Shown piece by piece: positions 21,610-32,895 of a stretch of DNA of 64,000 nucleotides; within the stretch, counting starts at the first letter, position 1, and the number at the start of each line of letters is the position of its first letter. Under the pieces are notes generated by a model. That model saw only the letters and a program-made list of their open reading frames with translations, searched no databases and had not been told where the DNA came from. The DNA is from Trichaptum fuscoviolaceum (Eukaryota; Basidiomycota; Agaricomycetes; Hymenochaetales; Trichaptaceae). Both the position numbers and the translations under genes were made by a program. The stretch lies in the NCBI GenBank assembly GCA_910574455.1, contig CAJSYZ010000001.1:5096968-5160967 (forward strand). Direction: 5' to 3'.

Positions 21610-22952
21610 TTAGATGGCCTCGAAGGCCTTGCCGCCGGAGGCGGCATCGAGCTTGACGACGCTGTCGAGACCCATGACCTCGAAGAAGGCCTTCGGGTCC
21701 ATTCCTTGCGCCGAGCTGAAGTCGGTGCCGGTCTTCTTCAGCGAAGCCATCGCTGCGCGGATGCCGTGCACTGCTGCGACGCACGAGACGAGAGAGAAGA
21801 CTGCGGGGCGGTCCAGTAAGTCATCCAATCGACATCGACGCACGAAAAGAGGGAAAACTCACTGATGATCTTCGCGCCCATCCTTTCCGCCTCCTGGCAC
21901 GTGAACGACGGGGTCAGGCCGCCCGAGATGACATTCACCAAGACCGGCTTCGGCGCAAGCGCAGCGACGGTCTTGCGGAGGAGCTCCTCCGTCTTGACGC
22001 CCTCGATGAAGCACACGTCTGCACCCGCGTCCGCCGCGAGCTGCAGGCGCGTCACGGCCTCGTCCATGCCGAGCACCTGCGCCGAGTCCGTGCGCCCGAT
22101 GATCACGAGGTCCGAGCCGCCGGGGATCTGGTCGCGCGCGAGGACGGCCGCGCGGATGCGCGTGAGGAACTCCTCGCGCGAGACGACCTGCTTGCCCATC
22201 AGGTGTCCGCAGCGCTTTGTTTGCACTTGGTCCTCGATGTGCAGCCCGGCGACGCCCGCGCGGTGGTATTTGTAGATCGTGCGCGCGACGTTCGCGGGCC
22301 CGCCGAATCTGGACGTTGGTAGCTCTGCGTTAGTTTTGGTTGCTGGTGCGATTACAGATAGAAGCTCACCCGGTGTCGGCGTCGGCGATAACGGGAGTGG
22401 AGGGGCTTAAGCTGCAGACCATCTCGGCCGCTTCAGCGAAGTCGTTAAGAGTAGCGATCGCAAGGTCTGGCTGGCCGAGGCGCGAAGCAGTGGTAGCTGC
22501 ACCACTGCAATATACGTTAGCGAAGATATATGCATTAACGGCAAACTGAATACCTTTGGTAGAGGCAGTCGAAACCAGCTTCGAGAGCACAGCGAGCACT
22601 GATGCCATCACAAATACCAGGAGCAACCTAAACGGATTCCAAATCAGTAAAAACCATAGTGATCGAGTATATTCGGACTTACCACAATGCCTGGGCGTGC
22701 AAGCAATTGGCGCAAGCGAGTTGCGGCGTTAGGTGAAAGCGGGCCTTCGAGGAAGTTCTTAGGGTCCAAGCGGGGGTTGCAGTAAACGCTGCGGGCCTCC
22801 AAAACAGGCGACAAAGGTGTATCCGGGGTAGAGTCTCCAGAATTGGTGGAGTCGCTGCTGAAGCTCTCGGTGATGATAGGTGCTGCGACCAAGGGGACAC
22901 CGTTGTCCTGGCCATTGGAAGTAGTCTGCGTCTCCTTGCCAGAGTAGATCAT
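21610..22952 (-). CDS. isocitrate lyase/PEP mutase superfamily enzyme (methylisocitrate lyase or oxaloacetase-like)
   Basis: Five exons in phase: 22952-22683, 22627-22554, 22504-22370, 22308-21863 and 21800-21610. After a Ser/Thr-rich leader of about 70 residues comes the superfamily TIM barrel: PGIVVAPGICDGISARCALEAG, GAATTASRLGQPDLA, VIADADTGFGG (metal-binding Asp), AGVAGLHIEDQ, the mobile catalytic loop KRCGHLMGK, IIGRTDS, ADAGADVCFIEG and LVNVISGG. The Cys of KRCGH marks lyase/hydrolase members (isocitrate, methylisocitrate, dimethylmalate lyases, oxaloacetase) rather than phosphonate mutases. The substrate cannot be fixed by eye. The leader does not look like a clear mitochondrial presequence. 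The product is a soluble, Mg-dependent enzyme. Confidence 0.88.
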
Positions 22953-24128
22953 GATGGATATTCGATGGTGGTCTTGAAGGTCGTGTGGATATGAGAAGTA
23001 ATGAGCTGAAGAAAGAGAGGAGAGAGAGAGAGAGATGTATGTAGGAGCTCCGAGTAGGCCAGAGAACTGGTTTGATACAACAGTTGCTTAGCGTGTGGTG
23101 TTCTTATATCTGCAGGGACAGGCCACTATCCAGAAAACGAAACAAATCACTTGAGCGGACTGAGGTTCGCACAATTGTGAGAGCCGACCCTGCGGAGGGC
23201 GCAACTGCTCTTGGCGCCGCCGCCGTTTGAGCGGAAGTAACGAGCAGTCGAAAATTGGCTGGCCAAGGTCGTAAGTGCGCACATCTCTCCGAGATAACTT
23301 GCTAGTCCGCTGCCCTTAGCCAAGCGTCATTGTCCGCTCGTAGAGAGAAGCACCATTGCCCGTAGTCCAGAGCAAGAAACTCTCTTGACTAAATGATAGA
23401 GCATGTTAATTCTAACAGTAGGATATTTGCGCACATTTTCTTACCGAAGCGAACGGGGCTACACAGCATCGGGCTTGGCACCGGTAGATTGATAGCACGA
23501 CCTTTGACTTACACAAACACCAGCATCCGAATAAGGCCCCTCACCTCCGTTACGCAGTCTCGCTGAAAGATCTCTGTGGAGGGACAGCACCACATGCACC
23601 CACACCGAGGGTCTCTTCAGACTTGCGATGCGGACTTAGGGTGGTTCGGGCAAGTAGCGTGGCATGAGCGCTACAAATAATGTCTCCGGTGAGGTAAAAA
23701 TACGACATCATGATTAAACATGCCCACAGGATAAGCACTATAGTTGGATTAGAATGGCATATAATAGCGAGATGTGCGGTTTTTACATACTAGTACATGC
23801 AAGGCCTTGTATGGTAGCGTTCGCTTCGCTTCGGCGTCGGGCTCGGTTGCTCGTCCAGTAGCGCTATTAATCTAGTAGATTGATGGATAGCTCGAAGGGA
23901 ACGATAGCTATGAGCGGTGAGCACAACTCGTACCCGCTGTTTGTCTAGTGCCGTAGCGGTAATGAACAGTTCATGTCGGTGAAGTCAAGCGCCATGAGTT
24001 GGAATACAATCACTTCTGTCTCGCTTCACAAGACAAAACTAGCGGACAGATTAAGATATACGAAGCGAGTGAAACATCATATCATCAGAGACATCAGCAT
24101 GCATCTCTCACAGTAGATGGGCAATGTG
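22953..24128. other. intergenic, promoter side of the lyase gene, then the retrotransposon insertion site
   Basis: No gene supported. A short (GA)n run lies near 23019-23036. The 5-bp target site ATGTG of the retrotransposon ends the stretch (24124-24128). Confidence 0.5.
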
Positions 24129-24394
24129 TGTTAGAGTACAATACCGGTTCAACCCGGATTATATAATATATTTCCTTTTTCGTTAATTTGCAATTACATA
24201 CGGACTCTAAAAGTTTTCCTTCGTCTGTATGCTACCTCATCGCTATTGCATAGCGCTGAGGTATGTTCAACTTAGTTTCACTCTTATTTTCTTATGCTGA
24301 TTATAATGTATTTAGTTTATTATATTTTAGGTAACTAAATACATCAGCCATCGCTATTGCATAGCGCTGAGTTTATTATATTTTAGCTCCCGCA
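24129..24394 (+). repeat. 5' LTR
   Basis: Starts TGTTAGAGTAC and ends TTAGCTCCCGCA. It contains two near-palindromes with the core CGCTATTGCATAGCG (24234-24262, flanked by ACCTCA/TGAGGT, and 24349-24370). It also has a repeated GTTTATTATATTTTAG block and a TATATAATATAT promoter-like stretch. Confidence 0.97.
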
Positions 24395-24405
24395 GGTTAT
24401 GAGCC
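24395..24405 (+). other. primer-binding site of the retrotransposon
   Basis: GGTTATGAGCC directly follows the LTR. It is complementary to the anticodon stem-loop of initiator tRNA-Met (CUCAUAACC), as in Drosophila copia, which is primed by a tRNA half rather than the 3' CCA end. Confidence 0.75.
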
Positions 24406-24482
24406 TTGCGACGCTGTCAGCGTAAAGCATTAGTGCATCAATCGACATCCATACTATCACCAAAGTCTAAATCCTAATTACC

Positions 24483-25240
24483 ATGACTGGTCCCAAGCAA
24501 ACGGACACGGAGGACAAGGAAGCAAAGGCAGTGTCAAGCACGAGCCAAACTCCTGCCCCGGTGGACAAGCAGAAGATCGGGTTGGACGTGATCGAGAAGG
24601 CCTTGTATGGGCCCGGCAGCTACAAGCCCCACCCGATTAAGAATGGGAAGCTTAAGGAAATAGGATGGGAACTGTGGATATCGAATGTATTGGATTCGTG
24701 GTCCGAACATTATGTCAGGGATGTCGGACTGGGACTACGCCCTTGCCCGGACATCAGTGCAATCCCGACGGAAGCAGAGAAAGAAGCTCTCCTAACGTGG
24801 AATCACATGGACCAAAAGGCAAAGACCATTCTCCAACAGGGTCTTTCCGTGGAACACAAGAAGCTAATCCAAGGGTCGAGCACGGCATACGAAATGTATC
24901 GGAAACTCACGATGAACTTCGCAAAGGACGCCCAGTTATCACCGGCGATGGCCCTGTACGAAGTATGCACGCACAAATGGGATAGTGGGACCTCCACATT
25001 CGATGAGAACCTTCAGTATATTCAGGGTCAAATCGAAGACTTACGACAGTACCCGGGCACGAGAGAGCAGCTAATAGACCTCATTCACTCGGTTGCCATT
25101 CTCAATTCGCTTCCGCCCGAGTGGGAAAGCATTCGAAGCGCCATCTACAACACGGCTAATATCGAAGTCAAGAACGTGATCCTTACCACGCGGCGACACG
25201 CGCAAACGCAGGATCCGGAAACGGAGACCAAGCCCTGGCC
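24483..25240 (+). CDS. gag: Gag N-terminal part (copia type)
   Basis: Starts MTGPKQTDTEDKEAK and contains the conserved copia capsid segments: WELWISNVLDSW, KAKTILQQGLS, AYEMYRKL, YIQGQIEDLRQ and VAILNSLPPEWES. The frame carries sensible protein to about EVKNVIL (25185), then turns into unrelated residues. The natural continuation (QALAIKVKGLGK, then the zinc knuckle) is in the -1 frame. The nominal open frame ends at 25508. Confidence 0.85.
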
Positions 25241-28200
25241 ATCAAGGTCAAGGGGCTGGGAAAGGCGAAGGGTAAAGCCAAGAAAGGGAAGACTGTATGC
25301 GAGAACTGCAAAAAGTCAGGTCACACGAAGGCTTCTTGCTGGGCTAAAGGCGGCGGAAATGAAGGCGGCGGACCGAATAAGAACAAATTTGGTAACGGGT
25401 CTTCAAGTGACGCCGGCAAAAGCGAGAAGAAGAAGAAAAGCGCCTATACCGTCACGGCAGACGATGACGATGACGACTTCTCCGCCAGTGATGCCACGGC
25501 TAACGTAGTCACCCTGGGCCGCAGCCCGGAGTCCCCGCTCGAAGACTCGACTCCCGCACACAGCGAGGAGGACGAGTGGTTACCATTCCCGTCAATATTG
25601 CCAACCGAACGCGCAAATGTCGTCAGTATAGCATCTGCTGTGCCTTCACGCTCCACCCAGTGGATTTTCGACACTGGGGCATCCACCAGCCTTACCGGCG
25701 ATCGGCAGAGTCTCCGTGACTACCAGTCGATCAAGCCTATACCCGTAGGTGGCTTTGGAACTGCGATGACGGCCCAAGCGATCGGCAAGGGACGCGTCAC
25801 TCTGCGATTCACGCCCGGTGATCGGGAGACCACCCTGGACCTGGGAAACGTACTATACGTACCCGAGGCCGGGTGCAATATTATCTCCGCCAGCCGCTTG
25901 TTGAAGTCGGGCATATCCTTTGCTAGCACGAGCGACGGAATCAAAATTTTACATAATGGTTCCCTATTGGCTCGCGCGGCTCGAATTAATGGTCAATTTA
26001 TTCTCCAAAATATGAGACCCGCGAGACTATACGCAAACGCTGCTGTGACTGAGCTACCCTTCCACGAATGGCATATTCGCTTTGGACACCTCGGCAACAC
26101 TTACCTAAAGAAGTTGATCGAGAAGAAAATGGTACAGGGTCTTACCATTGACAAAAATACCCTGAAAGCGCCCGAACACTGTCAACCGTGCGCGCTAGGG
26201 AAAATGTCACGGCAACCTTTCCCAAAGTCGAAGTCCAGGGCTACGCGCCCACTGGAACTTATTCATTCCGACTTAGCCGGACCCCAAAAAGTCAAGTCTC
26301 GTAAGGGATTCCGTTATATCCTCACTATTACGGACGACCACACTCGCTTCACATGGGTGTATTTCCTACCCGAGAAGAGTGCCGTACCGAGCGTATTCAA
26401 GGAGGTCATACCTCTGTTCGCACGCCAGTACGGATACGAAATCCAAATAATTCGTACCGATCGAGGGGGGGAATTTCTAAACGAGAAAATGACACAGATC
26501 TGCCGCCAGCACGGCATACGGCAACAAACGTCAAATGCGTACACTCCACAGCAAAATGGAGTAGCGGAGCGCCTTAATCGGACGCTAGCCGACAAAGTTC
26601 GCTGCATATACGCAGAGCACCCCGACATACCCGCAAATCTGTGGCCCGAGGTTTTTACCCACGTAAATTATTTACGAAATCTCTCACCAACTTCGGCACT
26701 CCCGAACAAGACACCCTTCGAGGCACTCCACGGGTCTAAGCCCGATGTGTCTAATTTACGTCCCTTCTGGGACGATGTCAATGTTCACATCCCCGAAATC
26801 GAACGGAATAGTAAATTGAGCCCTCGCGGACGGAGCGCTAAATTTCTTGGATTTCCCGAAGGAGTTAAGGGCATATTATTTTATGACCCTAATTCTCGTA
26901 AAGTTTCCACTTCAAGAGACTTCGTCTTCCCGCGGAACCCATTTACTTCCGTGCCGAGCTCAACGAATACCGATCCCGCATCGATCGAGGGGGGGAGGCC
27001 CAATGGTGGCGATCTCACGGACTCAGATACGGACAGCGAGGACTCAGATGCAGCCGAATCAAATGCACGCAAGCCGCATACGAACGCAAATGCGCCGTCT
27101 GAGCAGCAACAGCAACAGCAACAGCAAACCAAAAAGTCTAGACCTCGCATTGACTACGGCGAGAAGACACGCACATCCGCGCGACTCAACCAGAGAGCGC
27201 AAGCTCAACAGCAAGCTACTAACGACGGCACTGTCGAGCTGACTCCCACGGAGTCCCAACCAACCGAATTGGTTACGGAACGCAACCAGGAGATCGGTGG
27301 AGAAAACTCCATAGCCCACTACGTATATGCGAATATAGTAATGGACGATAGAGACCCACTAGATTACCGGGAAGCGACCTCCGGGCCAAATAGGGAAGGC
27401 TGGATAAAATCTATGGAAAAGGAACTCGGAAATATGGAACGCCTTCACGTTTACGATCTAACCGAGTTACCACCAGGCCGTAAAGCGATCGGCTGTAAAT
27501 GGGTTTTCAAGACCAAACGGGGAGCCAACGGCGAACCGAAGGAGCTCAAGTCCCGGTTGGTTGCCCAGGGGTTTACGCAAAAGTACCTGGTCGATTACGA
27601 CCAAGTACATGCCCCCGTTGCCCGAACAGGGTCAATTAAGCTTTTGGCAGTCCTTGCCGTCCATTTGGGGCTGAAGGCTCACCAATTAGACGTCAAGGCA
27701 GCATTTCTTCACGGCGAACTCAGTGAAGAAATCTATATGCGGCAACCGCCCGGTTTTGTGGACCCGGACAAGAAGGATTTCGTACTTAGGCTCAAAAAGT
27801 CTATTTACGGACTCAAACAGTCTGGGCGCGTATGGAACCAGCGCTTCGACAAGGAGCTGAGGACCTTAGGCTTCTCTCGCCTTATTAGCGACCCCTGCGT
27901 CTATATCCGGCGATCCGAGGCCGGCATTACCATGCTAGGACTTCATGTTGACGATATGGAATGCTTTTGCTCGGACGACGCAGCAGTGCCGGAGTTCATC
28001 AAACTTCTTGGAGACCGCAATATAGAGTTGGTACATGTGGGGCCTCTTACCTACATGCTAGGGGTGAAATTTACTTTCGATTATCGTCTTTGCTCAGTCG
28101 GCATTGACCAGCATGGCTATATTGATGTCCTGCTTACTCGATTTGGAATGACGGAAGCAAAACCAGCTCCGACGCCGTTCCCATCGGGTGCCAAGCTAAC

Positions 28201-28918
28201 GAAAGAAGACTGTCCAAAGACAGACAAGGAGATCAGCGAAATGAAGCATTACCCTTACCACGCATTAATCGGCAGTTTACTCTATTTGACAGTTTGGAGT
28301 AGGCCGGACCTTGCCTTTTATGTTAATGCCCTGGCTCAATATTCCTCGAACCCCGGTAAACGTCACTGGGAGCTCGGGAAGCATGTCCTCCGATTCCTGA
28401 AACATACCCGCGACTCTACACTTATTCTCAAAACGGACGCAGAAGGACCGCTCCTTACCGGCTACGCAGACGCCGACTGGGGCTCAAGCGAAGGTCGCCG
28501 TTCGACGACCGGTTACGCATTCACCCTAGGCTCGGGTGCCGTTACCTGGCAATCAAAGAAGCAGCCAACCGTGGCGCTATCATCTGCCGAGGCCGAGTAC
28601 ATGGCTCTTTCGGCTGCCACCCAGGAGGCCCTTTGGCTCCGTTCTTTACTTTCTGAATTAGGCTTCCCTCAACGGAAACCGACTATTATTTTTTCTGATA
28701 ATTTAAGCGCCATTTCTTTAACCGAGGACTCGGTCTTTCACCAACGGGTCAAACATATTGACATCCGTCACCATTTTATTCGCGACCATGTCAACAAAGG
28801 CGCGGTGAAGGCCGAGCACTTACGTACCGAGGACCAACCGGCGGACGCTCTCACTAAAGCGCTCCCGAAGTCCTCGCACTCCCGCCTATCCTCTATTCTT
28901 GGTATGAACCGGAATTGA
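25188..28918 (+). CDS. pol: Gag zinc knuckle and Pol polyprotein (protease, integrase, RT, RNase H)
   Basis: One open frame, -1 relative to Gag, is free of stops from about 25163 to the stop at 28916-28918. In order it has the CCHC knuckle CENCKKSGHTKASC (25298), aspartic protease WIFDTGAS, and GAG-pre-integrase WHIRFGHLGN. The integrase core follows with HSDLAGP, IIRTDRGGEF and QQNGVAERLNR (D, D, E present). Reverse transcriptase has GCKWVFKTK, LDVKAAFLHGELSEEIYM and an HVDD active site (YVDD is commoner). RNase H has GYADADWGSS, TTGYAF, SSAEAEYMAL and HIDIRHHFIR. All catalytic residues seem intact. A glutamine run (CAGCAA repeat near 27100) lies in the spacer after integrase. Confidence 0.93.
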
Positions 28919-28925
28919 GGGGGGG
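28913..28925 (+). other. polypurine tract
   Basis: TTGAGGGGGGG-like purine run abutting the 3' LTR; it overlaps the Pol stop codon and would prime plus-strand DNA. Confidence 0.8.
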
Positions 28926-29191
28926 TGTTAGAGTACAATACCGGTTCAACCCGGATTATATAATATATTTCCTTTTTCGTTAATTTGCAATTACATACGG
29001 ACTCTAAAAGTTTTCCTTCGTCTGTATGCTACCTCATCGCTATTGCATAGCGCTGAGGTATGTTCAACTTAGTTTCACTCTTATTTTCTTATGCTGATTA
29101 TAATGTATTTAGTTTATTATATTTTAGGTAACTAAATACATCAGCCATCGCTATTGCATAGCGCTGAGTTTATTATATTTTAGCTCCCGCA
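28926..29191 (+). repeat. 3' LTR
   Basis: Same 266-bp sequence as the 5' LTR, followed by the target duplication ATGTG. Confidence 0.97.
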
Positions 29192-29196
29192 ATGTG

Positions 29197-30823
29197 TACG
29201 TCGGTGAGTCGCAGAGCTCCTCATGGTCGCACGACACTGCTGCGCATCAGGACGAACACAAGCTTTTTCGCGCCACTTTTGTCTTTTACCGTTATCCTTG
29301 ATGATTCTCTGTCCGTAGGCGATGGGAGGGCGCCATAGCGTGGGCGATGCCCGACACCGACGGTCACAGGGATGATAGTGGTTGGAGGCCAAGTGCGGAA
29401 TGTTCACTCTGCGTGAGAGATGACATCCTCATCAGCCCGAGCGTCTCAATGTCTTCGAAGTCCGCAAATTATCCTTTCTATGTACCTCCCAGGCTTTAGA
29501 CGTTAATGTACAGTAGATTCACTGCTACACCTTACTGGCATGCTGAATAGCTTGAAGAGTTGCCATCATATTTATTTCAGAATTTGTAGGACAATTACAT
29601 GTACTAGTAGATAAGATACACACTTGCAATCTAATCTATAACTTTAATTATGAAGATATCGGACCCATTGCAATATTTCTCTCACTGGCAGTGTAGCCCA
29701 CGGTTGTGGATATGATCTGAAATATAACCACGTACTTTCTCTTGTTACCGAAGAATTTGGTTCTCTAGCTCGACCGCCAAGCTTAAGACTATATCGAGTG
29801 AGGCACTCATTGACAGCGTAGGTTAATGATAATCCCATAAACCTCGAATAGCACCGGAGGTAAGACCAAATCATCGCGAGTAGGCCACGCTTGACACTCA
29901 GGCGGCTTGGCGCTCCCCTCCAGCTGCGGGCACTATACTTCAACCTCCTTCGTTGCCAAGCACAGTGCGAAGACCCAAAGCCAGTGACGGTTGGTTGCAT
30001 CTAAACGTGAACTCGGGAGAGGTGATTCTAGGCTCTGTAATGAGTTGCGAAGAGCCTTTTGCGCTTTCGGTAGTTCATTAGCTATAAACAGTGTAACATT
30101 AGCCGGAAGTAATCACGAAAGGTAGATGCCAAGTACTCGCCTCTCTTCCGTCAAATCAGCTGTCGTTGGTGGTTTTTCCATGCAGGTCCCATCGACCTGA
30201 ATCCGGCTCATCGCTTGGCAGCAAGGTTCGCAGAATTTCATCAAAACGTGCATGCCAAGCAGCGCGAAGTCGAACATCGGTCATCGGTGGTGTCCCTCTA
30301 AGGCATTACTCGTCTGAGCTTGCTAGGTACCCTAGAAATAGAGCACACAGACCACCATAGAAACCGAGCTTGCGAACTAGTCAGCGAGGGCGCCTACGAC
30401 GAAGTCTTTAGCTACCAGTTGAGTTGCGAAGTTCGAGCAAACTGACCATGAGATACCCTTTTCGTCCGACTCTCCACTTATGTCCAAGTAGTCCGATTGT
30501 TCGCGCAACTTGCGCCTAACAACGAAAGCCTGATTGCATACAGGCCTGGAATCTTGAGACTGTCTTGGGTCGTCTATATCTATGTTGCAGCGATTGCTAG
30601 ACGCGGAAAGTAATTCAGAAGGACATACTACAAGTACCCGTGTCTTGAAGAAGAAGAAAGCAGACCACCAGAGATGGTGTTCGGTAGTGAAGAAAAAAAA
30701 AGAAAATATTCAAGCTTTTTGAACCCAGTGGCTGTGAGTCGAGGTCACGTGCCCTCAGGCTCGCGCTGCATCACTTTTCGGAACCGTGGAGTTGAGCGCG
30801 TCTTGGTTCTGTCTCTTACCATC
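29197..30823. other. intergenic, right of the retrotransposon to CHM7
   Basis: No supported gene. Several open frames of 60-120 codons have no recognisable domain and are mutually overlapping. A CACGTG site at about 30745 precedes CHM7, whose promoter lies here. Confidence 0.45.
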
Positions 30824-32535
30824 ATGGCTGCAAACCGCACGGAACGATTATCTGAGCTTCCTGCATATTCAGTCTCGCAAGCACGCCTCAAGTCGCTCTA
30901 CTCTGACTTCTCCCGTCAAAGAGTATCTAATCCAGCATCGTACACCTCCAATATCGACTGGTGGAGGAGAGCATTGCCTCAGTTCGTCGCAAGGGGCCTT
31001 CAAGAAGACACGTCGGACACCTTGATCCTCCACGCGAGCCCTGAGATGGCCGAGAGCCTGCGGTATGAAGGCGTAGGGAAACCACTGGGTCTCGCAGCTA
31101 TCCTCGTGCGTTGGCTTTACTACAATGACGTGCTGAATAGAGGACATCTAGCTGACATGCTAGACCCAGGAAGAATGAACTGCAGGACTCGCGTAACCTC
31201 ATTCCTGTGGACGAGTTCATGAAATCGACGACGACGATCTACTACCCGGGCTCTCTGATCGGCCGTGTGGCCTCGTACATGGTTGCGAAGCCCCTATGGT
31301 GGGCGCTCGAGCACCTCACTATCATCGAGCCCGAAGGGCACTTTCATTCGGATGCGACGCTGTGGAAGCGGGTCAGAGGATCGCATGTTGTGCTCAGTAA
31401 CCTCGAGAAGGCAGCGGATGCGGTGGTTGAACGACAACGACAGAAGGGAGCCGTTTCACCGTCAGATGTCTTGTATTCGTACGAGAGCTTTAAGAAGGAG
31501 TTTGGTGAAATCGGAGATGCTGGACTGGCACTATCAGACGACGACATGAGAGTCCTTGTTAAATTCTTGGATCGAGACAAAGGTGTTATTGTTGCCGACA
31601 AAGATGTGAGTGAATATTTCCCTCTGCTGTCATCTTGGCGCTCATGTCTATCTTAGGTCATAAAGTTCATCGACCCATCCGTCGAGGTGCCATCAAAGAC
31701 AATAACTGCCGTTGACCGGGGCATCGTGGAGCTCAAGTCGGGCGTCGAGAACATGGAAGCGCAAGTCGAAGACCTAAACAGAAGGATATCCGAGTACGTT
31801 CACTTTTAATGCTTATCAATGAAAGTGAGCTAATAGTAGCATTTGCGCGCAGGAAGACCCAAAAAGCGACTGAAAACCTGCGAGCAAACAGGAAAGACGT
31901 CGCACTGACGCACCTGAAAATGCGGAAGCAGCTCGAGGACCTCCTGCGCAAGCGCCTCGGGTCGCTCGAGATCCTGCAGTCCACACTTGTGCAGGTCGAA
32001 GGCGCGGCGCAAGATATCGAGGTCCGTGTGTCCTTCCCTCTTATGCCTTGCACTCGAAACTCATCTTAACATCTCCACTTTCACTATGTAGATCATGAAG
32101 CAGTACGAATCCTCCACCGCAACCCTCCGCGCGCTCCTCGCGCACCCGTCCCTGCAGCGTGCACACATCGACGAGACGATGGACGCCATGGCGGAGGCGA
32201 CCGCCGCGCACCGCGAGGTCGACGACGCGATCCGCCTCGGCGGCGCGCTCGCCGCGTCCGACGCTGGGATCGACGAGCAGGAGCTCGAGGCGGAGCTCGC
32301 CGCGCTCGTGCAGGACGTGACGCGGGAGGAAATCGAAAGGCAGGAGGTGAAGGAGAAAGAGGATGCGGAAGCACGAGGAGCGAAGTTGCCGAGTGTGCCT
32401 CAGGCGGAGCCTGAGCGGGGACGGGAGAGTAGGACGGCTCTCCGCGAGACGACGAACGAGTCTACAGATGCGGATTTCTCTTCTCTTGGGGCCAAAGATG
32501 CGTCACGCGAGCTTTCTACTCGGGAAGCATCATGA
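30824..32535 (+). CDS. CHM7: ESCRT-III family protein CHM7 (CHMP7)
   Basis: Five exons in phase: 30824-31105, 31186-31605, 31657-31793, 31853-32021 and 32092-32535, giving 483 residues. The start is MAANRTERLSEL; an in-frame ATG at 30674 is less likely. The N-terminal half is the winged-helix ESCRT-II-like region (WWRRALPQFVARG, GKPLGLAAIL, YYPGSLIGRVASYMVAKPLWW). The hydrophobic stretch is where CHMP7 binds membrane. The C-terminal half is a Snf7 domain with coiled coil: DRGIVELKSGVENMEAQVE, ENLRANRKDVALTHLKMRKQ and LEILQSTLVQVEGA. The acidic helix EAELAALVQDV is a likely MIT-interacting motif. In yeast and animals this protein patrols the inner nuclear membrane and recruits ESCRT-III for nuclear envelope sealing and pore quality control. 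Confidence 0.9.
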
Positions 32536-32895
32536 CGGAGCCATGCGGACATAAAAGAAATCGGTCAAGCGGTTGTAGTGTCGTTCGATGGTGTTATTCT
32601 TTCCTTATTCTTCCTCTCACACATCTGACAGACGATGTGATCCATTTTTTTTGACGTGCCTTTCATGATTTTTAACTCCTCTTGCATTGTGGACGTATAG
32701 AATTGATCTACTCTACCAACATAATCATATAATACAGTGTAACATATTGCAACCGATGTAACGTGTGCCTAAGTGAGTGCTCGTGTGCGATCAACAAACC
32801 GATAAAAAGTACATGCATGAACCTGAAGTGCTGTAGTGCTATAGTGAATGCGGATAGCTAAACAAAATCATAGTCGTTAAATTCGCGGCGCCAAG
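32536..32895. other. intergenic 3'-3' spacer
   Basis: AT-rich spacer between convergent genes; no repeat seen. Confidence 0.5.

Larger units (their letters stand above)
24129..29191 (+). mobile_element. full-length Ty1/copia LTR retrotransposon (5063 bp)
   Basis: Two LTRs of 266 bp that look identical by eye, each TG...CA, flank an internal region with gag and pol in copia order (protease, integrase, reverse transcriptase, RNase H). The target duplication ATGTG lies at 24124-24128 and 29192-29196. Identical LTRs mean a recent insertion. It lies between divergent genes and interrupts none. Confidence 0.96.

Noticed and set aside
24129..29191. Retrotransposon disrupting a host gene
   Set aside because: Both flanks are intergenic and joining the flanks across the ATGTG duplication restores no reading frame that I can recognise.
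29644..30000. 118-codon minus-strand frame right of the retrotransposon
   Set aside because: Arg/Ser-rich with no recognisable domain; other frames overlap it.
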